Assembly: GCF_000308515.1 (NCBI RefSeq)
Contig: NZ_BAFV01000075.1
Location: 1-47,221 of the forward strand
From: Nocardia carnea NBRC 14403
Lineage (GTDB): Bacteria > Actinomycetota > Actinomycetes > Mycobacteriales > Mycobacteriaceae
DNA length: 47,221 nucleotides
Direction: 5' to 3'
Shown: positions 41,579 to 47,221 of the stretch, piece by piece
Layout of the letters: each line of letters opens with the position of its first letter
Position numbering within the stretch: the stretch's first letter is position 1
Made by a program: the position numbers and the translations under genes
The notes under the pieces: generated by a model
Databases searched by the model: none
What the model was told of the DNA's origin: nothing
What the model saw: the letters and a program-made list of their open reading frames with translations, nothing else

Positions 41579-42403
41579 ATGGCGGCACAATCCGACCCCC
41601 GATCGACTTCCCCGTTCTCCCCACTGTGGGCAGTCGACCTCGGCAAACGACTGTTCGAGCAGGCCCGGCTGGAACAGTGGATCAGCTATACCACCGCATG
41701 GGTCGAACCCGTGGCCGATCTCGGCGCCGGCACCGTCACCGCACTGCTTCCCGATACCGTGCTCACCGTGCTCAGCGAGGGGATCCTGAGCCGGTTCGGC
41801 GGCCGGGAGATCAGCGCGACCCTGCTCGATCATCACCTCACCGGCACCCTCGACGTGCTGAAAGTGCGCCGCCGTGGCGCACATTTCCAGACCAAGGCCG
41901 TGCTTCGGGACCTGGACTGGGACGGCCTGACGCTCGACGAGGTCACCGTCATCGCCCACGAAGTCCGGCTGGTACCGGGTGTACCGACCAGAATCCGCGC
42001 GGCCCGGATCGATATCGACGGCACCGTCACCTTGCCGGCGCTGCTCGGCCGGTTCGCAGACCGCGCCCCCGAATGGGAACTGACGCCGGCCGAGCAGGGA
42101 CCTGTCCGCGCGGTCCACCGACGCCGTCGGATCAGCGCCGAACTGGACGCCTCCATCACCGACGACATCCTCGAACTCGATATCCACCGGGCCACCTGGT
42201 TCGGTATGCCCGTACCTCGGCGCTGGCGGACCACCGAACCGATCCGGATACCGGAACTGCCGAGCGGGGCACGGATACGGCGCGCCGTCCGCGACGGCGA
42301 GCTGGTCCGCTTCCGGGTCGACGTGGCACCCGTCAGCGGATCGTTCGACCTGGCCCAGATCCGCTCGGCCATCGTGGCCGGCACCACCCTGATCGTGTTC
42401 TGA
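41579..42403 (+). CDS. Conserved-looking hypothetical protein
   Basis: The 274-aa protein has no signal peptide or membrane segment. It contains RLFEQARLEQWISYTTAW near the start, an aromatic/charged strand region (VLRDLDWDGLTLDEVTVIAHEVRLVPGVP) and two basic arms (VHRRRRISAELDA, VPRRWRTTEPI). The alternating strand pattern in the middle could be a lipid-binding barrel like LmeA/DUF2993 proteins, but I cannot confirm it. ATG 41579 has GGAG six bases upstream. Convergent with pcnA, 9 bp away. Confidence 0.65.
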   Translation: MAAQSDPRSTSPFSPLWAVDLGKRLFEQARLEQWISYTTAWVEPVADLGAGTVTALLPDTVLTVLSEGILSRFGGREISATLLDHHLTGTLDVLKVRRRGAHFQTKAVLRDLDWDGLTLDEVTVIAHEVRLVPGVPTRIRAARIDIDGTVTLPALLGRFADRAPEWELTPAEQGPVRAVHRRRRISAELDASITDDILELDIHRATWFGMPVPRRWRTTEPIRIPELPSGARIRRAVRDGELVRFRVDVAPVSGSFDLAQIRSAIVAGTTLIVF

Positions 42404-42412
42404 CCGGCCGGT

Positions 42413-43873
42413 TCACTGCTGCGACCGCCACCATTGCCGCAGAGCCTCCTCGGCCTCGTCGCGGGTCAGCGGACCGCGATCCAGCCGCAGCTCTTTCAGA
42501 TGACGCCACGCGCGACCCACCTCGGGCCCCGGCGGCAGCCCCAGCAATTCCATGATCGCGTTACCGTCCAGATCCGGCCGGACTCGCGCCAGATCCTCCT
42601 GCTCCTGCAGTCGGGCGATCCGCACCTCGAGATCGTCATAGGTGGCACGCAATGCGGCGGCGCGGCGCTTGTTGCGCGTGGTGCAATCGGCACGCACCAG
42701 CTTGTGCAACCGCGGCAGCAGGTCCCCGGCGTCGGTGACATAGCGGCGGACCGCGGAATCGGTCCACTGGCCCTTCCCGTAACCGTGGAACCGCAGATGC
42801 AGGAACACCAGCCGCGCCACATCCTCGGTGAACTGCTTCGGGTACTTCAGTGCCCGCATCCGCTTACGCACCATTTTGGCGCCCACGACCTCATGGTGAT
42901 GGAAGCTGACCCCGCCCCCGGGCTCATTGCGTTTGGTATCCGGTTTGCCGATATCGTGCAGCAGCGCCGCCCAGCGCAACACCAGGTCGGGATCGCCCTC
43001 TTCCTGGTCGATCGCCTGCTCCAGCACGGTCAGCGAATGCCAGTAGACATCCTTGTGCTGATGATGTTCGTCGATCTCCAGTTTCATCGCCGGAACCTCG
43101 GGCAGCACCCGCTGCGCCAGCCCCGTTTCGCACATCATGTTGATACCGTCGATCGGATAGGCGCCCCCGATCAGCTTGTCCAGCTCCGTCCGGACCCGTT
43201 CCGCGGTGATCCGCTCGATCTCCGGCGCCATCTCCGATATCGCCTTCCGCACCCGCGGATGCGCTGCGAAACCCAGCTGGGAAACGAAACGGGCCGCACG
43301 CAGCATCCGCAGTGGGTCGTCGTTGAACGAATCCTCGGGCGCGGCCGGCGTATCCAATACGCCCGCCAGCAGCGCTTCCATCCCGTTCAACGGATCCACG
43401 AATTCCAGTGCGCCGTCGGCTGCGATCTTCACCGCCATCGCATTCACGGTGAAATCGCGGCGGACGAGATCGCCCGCCAAACTGTCCCCGAAACTGACCT
43501 GCGGATTTCGCGAAACCCGGTCGTAGGTATCACTACGGAAGGTGGTGATCTCCAACTGCTGACCACTCTTGGCCGCGCTCACCGTCCCGAACGCCAGCCC
43601 ACCGGTATCCCACAACTGATCCGCCCAGCCGTCGAGCAACTGCTGCACCTGCTCGGGCCGCGCATCGGTGGTGAAATCCAGATCGGTGCCGAGCCGCCCC
43701 AGCACCGCATCCCGCACACTGCCCCCCACCAGATACAAGTGGAAACCACGAGCGGCGAACATCTCCCCCAGCGGAGTCAGCACCTCGGAAAGCCGGCCCA
43801 GCGTGACAGCCGCAGCCGCCAGCAAACGAGTACGGCGATCCAGCACTGCATCCTCGGACTCCGTCGAAACCAC
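42413..43873 (-). CDS. pcnA: CCA tRNA nucleotidyltransferase with HD domain
   Basis: The 486-aa class II nucleotidyltransferase has the catalytic GGSVRDAVLGR (50-60) and DLDF (D64, D66), the RRDFTVNAMA motif and the RNA-binding helices, then an HD domain (LLHDIGKPDTKRN). It adds or repairs the CCA end of tRNA. The GTG start has AAGG seven bases upstream. It diverges from mutT4 exactly as Rv3907c from Rv3908 in M. tuberculosis. Confidence 0.93.
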   Translation of the reverse strand: MVSTESEDAVLDRRTRLLAAAAVTLGRLSEVLTPLGEMFAARGFHLYLVGGSVRDAVLGRLGTDLDFTTDARPEQVQQLLDGWADQLWDTGGLAFGTVSAAKSGQQLEITTFRSDTYDRVSRNPQVSFGDSLAGDLVRRDFTVNAMAVKIAADGALEFVDPLNGMEALLAGVLDTPAAPEDSFNDDPLRMLRAARFVSQLGFAAHPRVRKAISEMAPEIERITAERVRTELDKLIGGAYPIDGINMMCETGLAQRVLPEVPAMKLEIDEHHQHKDVYWHSLTVLEQAIDQEEGDPDLVLRWAALLHDIGKPDTKRNEPGGGVSFHHHEVVGAKMVRKRMRALKYPKQFTEDVARLVFLHLRFHGYGKGQWTDSAVRRYVTDAGDLLPRLHKLVRADCTTRNKRRAAALRATYDDLEVRIARLQEQEDLARVRPDLDGNAIMELLGLPPGPEVGRAWRHLKELRLDRGPLTRDEAEEALRQWWRSQQ

Positions 43874-43963
43874 AGCAAAACCTTACTGTGTTTATTTGTG
43901 CGCCCCGGGCGCGCGGTGGCCGAAACCCCGCGCCGCCGGAGGCGGTGCAAAAAGATACTGCTC

Positions 43964-43969
43964 TAGTAT
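43964..43969 (+). promoter_or_regulatory. -10 box placing the mutT4 start site on its GTG codon
   Basis: TAGTAT ends seven bases before GTG 43976-43978, so transcription should begin at or next to the start codon and the mRNA would be leaderless. No Shine-Dalgarno sequence is present. No good -35 box is visible. Confidence 0.5.
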
Positions 43970-43975
43970 TGCGTA

Positions 43976-44512
43976 GTGTCTCCGGCCGATCGCGCGAACA
44001 GTCGACGCCGCCAGCCCCGGCGCCGTGGTTCGGCCGGTGGTGCGGCGAAACCGCGTATGCGCACGGTGCGCGAGACGTCGGCGGGGGGATTGGTTGTCGA
44101 CGGGCTCGACGGTCCGCCCGAGAAGCGCTGCGCCGCCCTGATCGGCCGGACGGACCGCCGGGGACGGCTGCTATGGTCGCTGCCCAAAGGACATATCGAA
44201 GAAGGCGAAACCTCGGAACAGACGGCTATTCGCGAGGTCGCCGAGGAAACCGGTATTCAGGGCGTGGTGGTCGCCGAATTGGGCAGTATCGATTACTGGT
44301 TCGTCACCGAGGGGCGGCGGGTACACAAGACAGTGCACCATTTTCTGCTGCGTTCGGTCGGTGGTGAACTATCCGACGCGGATGTGGAGGTCACCCAGGT
44401 GGACTGGGTGCCGTTGAGCGAATTGAACTCCAGGCTCGCCTACGCCGACGAGCGCAGGCTGGCCGAGGTGGCGAACCGCCTGATCGACCGGATGGAGACC
44501 GGTAAGCGATGA
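43976..44512 (+). CDS. mutT4: Nudix hydrolase MutT4-like
   Basis: The 178-aa protein has a basic 27-residue N-terminal tail (RRRQPRRRG), then RTVRETSAGGLVVDG and a complete Nudix box (72-94; GHIEEGETSEQTAIREVAEE, TGI). The sequence and its place between pcnA and the Rv3909-like gene match M. tuberculosis MutT4 (Rv3908), a nucleotide-pool sanitising or Ap4A-type hydrolase. The leaderless GTG start keeps the basic tail; an internal ATG at 44057 would remove it. ATGA overlap with the next gene. Confidence 0.88.
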   Translation: MSPADRANSRRRQPRRRGSAGGAAKPRMRTVRETSAGGLVVDGLDGPPEKRCAALIGRTDRRGRLLWSLPKGHIEEGETSEQTAIREVAEETGIQGVVVAELGSIDYWFVTEGRRVHKTVHHFLLRSVGGELSDADVEVTQVDWVPLSELNSRLAYADERRLAEVANRLIDRMETGKR

Positions 44513-47124
44513 CGCGTGGACCGAGTCGGATCATCTTCGTGATCCTGACCATCCTCGGCGCGGTGTCGGCGCTGTCCGCGCTGCCCGTGACCGTCGCGCA
44601 TGCCCAGCCGGCCGGGTCGGCCGAGGATTCCGCTGCGCCACAGTTCCTGAAGCTGTCGCTGGATTCGGTGAGCCCCGGCACGGTGACCACCGCGAGCGAA
44701 CCGCTGCTGACGGTGACCGGCACGGTCACCAATATCGGCGACCGCGGCGTGGACGATGTCACCGTCCGGGTGCAGCGGTCGCGGGCGATCGCCGACCCCA
44801 GCGAGCTGCGCACCACATTGAAGCTGGACCAGTCCAGCTACGACTATCCGACTCCGTTCCAGGACATCGCGGTGCGGTTGGAACCGGGTCAACGTCAGCA
44901 GTTCACGCTGTCGGCACCGTTGCGTGACGGGACCGCGGAATCGTTGAACATCACCGAACCCGGTGTCTATCCGCTGCTGCTGAATGTCAACGGGACCCCG
45001 GATTACGGCGGCCAGGCCCGGTTGGACGATGCCCGCTTCCTACTGCCGGTACTCGGCCTACCGGCGGCCGCGGACGGTAGCGCCCCGCCGCTACCTCCGC
45101 CGGCCAACCCCGCGGTGTCGACGACACTGCTGTGGCCGCTGGCCGACCGGCCGCGCATGGTGGCCGGTCAGACCGGTGAGCTGGACCGGACGACCGAACT
45201 GGCCGATGACGAGCTCGCGGCCTCGCTGAGCCGCGGCGGCCGGCTGGACGAACTGGTCGCCGCGCTGGAATCGGTCGTCGGCGACGACCGCACGGCGGAC
45301 GGTCCGGCTTCGGCGATATGCCTGGCCGTCGACCCCGATCTGCTGCTCACGGTGCAGGCGATGACCGAGGAGTACCGGGTTCTGGCCAGCCCGTCGGATC
45401 CCGACGGCGCGACGCGGCCGGGTACGGGCACCGAGGCGGCCAAGCAGTGGCTGGACCGGGTGCGTGGGCTGGCCTCGTCGATGTGCACGGTGGCGTTGCC
45501 GTTCGCGCAGGTCGATATCTCCGCGCTGGCGGCGGCGAACGATCCGGCGCTCACTGCCCGGGCATTGGAAGCTCCCGCGCAGATCGTCGATTCCATCCTC
45601 AACACCCGGTCGGTGCGCAAGGTGAGTCTGCCGGACGCGAGCAGTCTCGACCCCGCGGCGGCACAACTGCTGAAATCGCAGGGTTTCGAGACCGCGGTAC
45701 TCGCGGGGAACGCGGTGGCGCCGGAGGGTGGGGCCGTTGATCCCGCCGCCGCGGTGCCGGACGTGGTGCGATTGCCCGGTATCGCGGGTGCCGCCCCGGC
45801 GCCCGGACCCGTACCGGGGGAGGAGGCCGAACAACAGGCCGTCCCCGCCGGTGGTCCTACCCCGGTCGAGGGCGGGCCGGCGACATCCGGTGCCGCGGCG
45901 CCGCCGAATCAGGCGGGCAGTGGTGGTGCCTCGACGGGTGATCCCGCGCTACGAGTCGCGACCTTCGATATCTGGCCGGCGGCGGCGCTGGCCGGTATCG
46001 GTTCCAATCCACCCACGCCCGCCTACGTCCCCGAAGCAGCCCGCTACCCGGTGACCAACGATTCCCGCAGCGCACGCCTGCAAGACGCGCTCGGTGCGGT
46101 GTCCTGGCAGGCATTGCACGCCGACCCGGCGCGCCCGCGCTCCCAGCTGATCATGCCGCCGCAGCAATGGGGGGCCAACCGCGACGAAGCCGTCGCGCTG
46201 TTGCGCCAGCTCGAACTGCTCGTGGACAACAACCTGGTGAATCCGCGGCCGTTCGACGATCTGGTCGGGCAGGCGCCGGACCCGGCGCCCTATCAGCTGG
46301 CCCCGCTCCCGGACGCCGCTGCCGAGACAGTGCCCGGACATTTCGCGATACCTGCCCGCGATCAGTCGCACCGGCTGTCCCAGCTGCTGCAGGCCATGGT
46401 GGAGGTGCCCGACACTCAGCCGACACCACGCGCCTACCTGAACCCGCTACGTGACGATCTGGTGCGCGCGCTGTCGCTGTCGGATCGGCGCGGCGGCCCC
46501 GCCGGGCAGGCCGATGTGTTCGCGCAGCGGCGGATCGAGAAAACCACCGCGGCAGTGGATGAGATCTACCGCTCGGTGACGGTGCTGCCGCCCGGCGGGG
46601 TGTACACGCTGGCCTCGGAATCGAGCCCGCTGCTCCTGGTGGCGCGCAACGACCTGCCCATTTCGATGCGGATCCGCTTCCGGATCGACGCGCCGCCGGA
46701 AACGAAGATCACCGATATCGGCGAACAGCTGCTCCCGCCCCGCGGGACCCGCTCGTTCCAGATCCCGACCGAGGTCAGCGACAGCCGCAACCTCGTCGTT
46801 CCGATATCGCTGAGCACACCCGAAGGTGTCCCGCTCGGCCATGCCACCTCGATTTCGGTCCGTTCCAACGCCTACGGGCAGATTCTGGCGATCATCACCG
46901 CCTGCGCGGCCGCACTGCTGTTCCTGCTCGCCGGCCGCCGCCTGTGGCGCCGGTTCCACGGCGAACACGATCCGGCCGACAAGGGCGTGGATCCGGGGGT
47001 CCGGCGGCGGGTGCTGCGGCTGGGCCGGGCCCGGCGGCGCACAACCGGCCACACCGGTCCCGAGGTGAGTGACGAAGCCCTGGAAACCGGTCGCCATCCG
47101 GCGCAGCGCCGGGAGCGGGTGTAA
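44509..47124 (+). CDS. DUF6049 membrane protein, Rv3909-like
   Basis: The 871-aa protein has a signal peptide (about residues 1-32, ending AHA), a large external domain (LKLSLDSVSPGTVTTASEPLLTVTGTVTN, an Ig-like start; a Pro/Ala/Gly-rich loop about 410-480) and one membrane segment near the end (AIITACAAALLFLLAGRRLW, about 797-816) with a basic cytosolic tail. This layout and position match Rv3909 upstream of murJ in mycobacteria, thought to act in envelope assembly. Overlaps mutT4 by ATGA. Confidence 0.85.
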   Translation: MTRGPSRIIFVILTILGAVSALSALPVTVAHAQPAGSAEDSAAPQFLKLSLDSVSPGTVTTASEPLLTVTGTVTNIGDRGVDDVTVRVQRSRAIADPSELRTTLKLDQSSYDYPTPFQDIAVRLEPGQRQQFTLSAPLRDGTAESLNITEPGVYPLLLNVNGTPDYGGQARLDDARFLLPVLGLPAAADGSAPPLPPPANPAVSTTLLWPLADRPRMVAGQTGELDRTTELADDELAASLSRGGRLDELVAALESVVGDDRTADGPASAICLAVDPDLLLTVQAMTEEYRVLASPSDPDGATRPGTGTEAAKQWLDRVRGLASSMCTVALPFAQVDISALAAANDPALTARALEAPAQIVDSILNTRSVRKVSLPDASSLDPAAAQLLKSQGFETAVLAGNAVAPEGGAVDPAAAVPDVVRLPGIAGAAPAPGPVPGEEAEQQAVPAGGPTPVEGGPATSGAAAPPNQAGSGGASTGDPALRVATFDIWPAAALAGIGSNPPTPAYVPEAARYPVTNDSRSARLQDALGAVSWQALHADPARPRSQLIMPPQQWGANRDEAVALLRQLELLVDNNLVNPRPFDDLVGQAPDPAPYQLAPLPDAAAETVPGHFAIPARDQSHRLSQLLQAMVEVPDTQPTPRAYLNPLRDDLVRALSLSDRRGGPAGQADVFAQRRIEKTTAAVDEIYRSVTVLPPGGVYTLASESSPLLLVARNDLPISMRIRFRIDAPPETKITDIGEQLLPPRGTRSFQIPTEVSDSRNLVVPISLSTPEGVPLGHATSISVRSNAYGQILAIITACAAALLFLLAGRRLWRRFHGEHDPADKGVDPGVRRRVLRLGRARRRTTGHTGPEVSDEALETGRHPAQRRERV

Positions 47125-47174
47125 GCCCGGCCCTCGATGTCCCGGATAGGTCATCTACCCGACAACCTGGAGAG

Positions 47175-47221
47175 ATGACCGGCACGGGTGTCGCATGGAA
47201 GATGGAGAGGGTGCGCGCACC
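47175..47221 (+). CDS. murJ: Probable start of murJ (lipid II flippase), cut by the window end
   Basis: ATG 47175-47177 has GGAGAG directly upstream, and the frame (MTGTGVAWKMERVRA...) stays open to the edge. In mycobacteria and relatives murJ (mviN, Rv3910) follows the Rv3909-type gene. The identity rests on position only, since 15 codons are visible. Confidence 0.45.
   Translation, partial: MTGTGVAWKMERVRA

Overview
This 47 kb window comes from a high-GC, mycolic-acid-type actinobacterium, most likely Nocardia or a close relative. The support is: a complete yrbEAB-mceABCDEF operon with two Mce-associated genes, EspC-type type VII secretion proteins, the gene order pcnA / mutT4 - Rv3909-like - murJ known from Mycobacterium tuberculosis, a SigK/RskA pair, frequent GTG starts and dense ATGA/GTGA stop-start overlaps.

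Layout. 1-2.4 kb: SigK and its anti-sigma factor RskA beside the 5' end of a membrane-anchored molybdopterin oxidoreductase. Two near-identical promoter-like motifs (CCATCC-N16/17-CGAACACC) sit in front of sigK and of the oxidoreductase. 2.4-4.1 kb: an IS605-type element with an intact tnpB and a frameshifted tnpA, next to what looks like the 3' remnant of a displaced gene. 4.2-6.8 kb: lon with a HAIR-like heat-shock operator. 7.1-8.9 kb: a three-gene cassette with an EspC-like protein. 9.2-12.4 kb: a small membrane protein, then a cyclase-family hydrolase and a TPP enzyme as a two-gene operon. 12.5-16.2 kb: DUF445 membrane protein, a TIGR03084-type protein behind a strong palindrome, an SRPBCC protein and RNase H. 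16.3-26.9 kb: a ten-gene minus-strand Mce lipid-import operon; one accessory protein carries a regular array of putative Thr phosphorylation sites. 27.4-36.9 kb: envelope and general genes (secreted serine protease, lipoprotein, L,D-transpeptidase, M13 peptidase, DUF4190 protein, pirin, Nudix, MFS exporter, secreted hypothetical protein). 37.4-39.7 kb: pxpABC 5-oxoprolinase. 39.7-47.2 kb: DUF4185 protein, an unrecognised protein, pcnA, mutT4, a DUF6049/Rv3909-type membrane protein and the first codons of a probable murJ.

How the genes work together. The Mce block would build an envelope-spanning lipid importer. SigK/RskA probably controls itself and the neighbouring molybdoenzyme. PxpABC recycles 5-oxoproline. 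The last block combines tRNA maturation, nucleotide clean-up and cell-wall precursor export. All functional calls are from motif recognition in the sequence; no database search was run.
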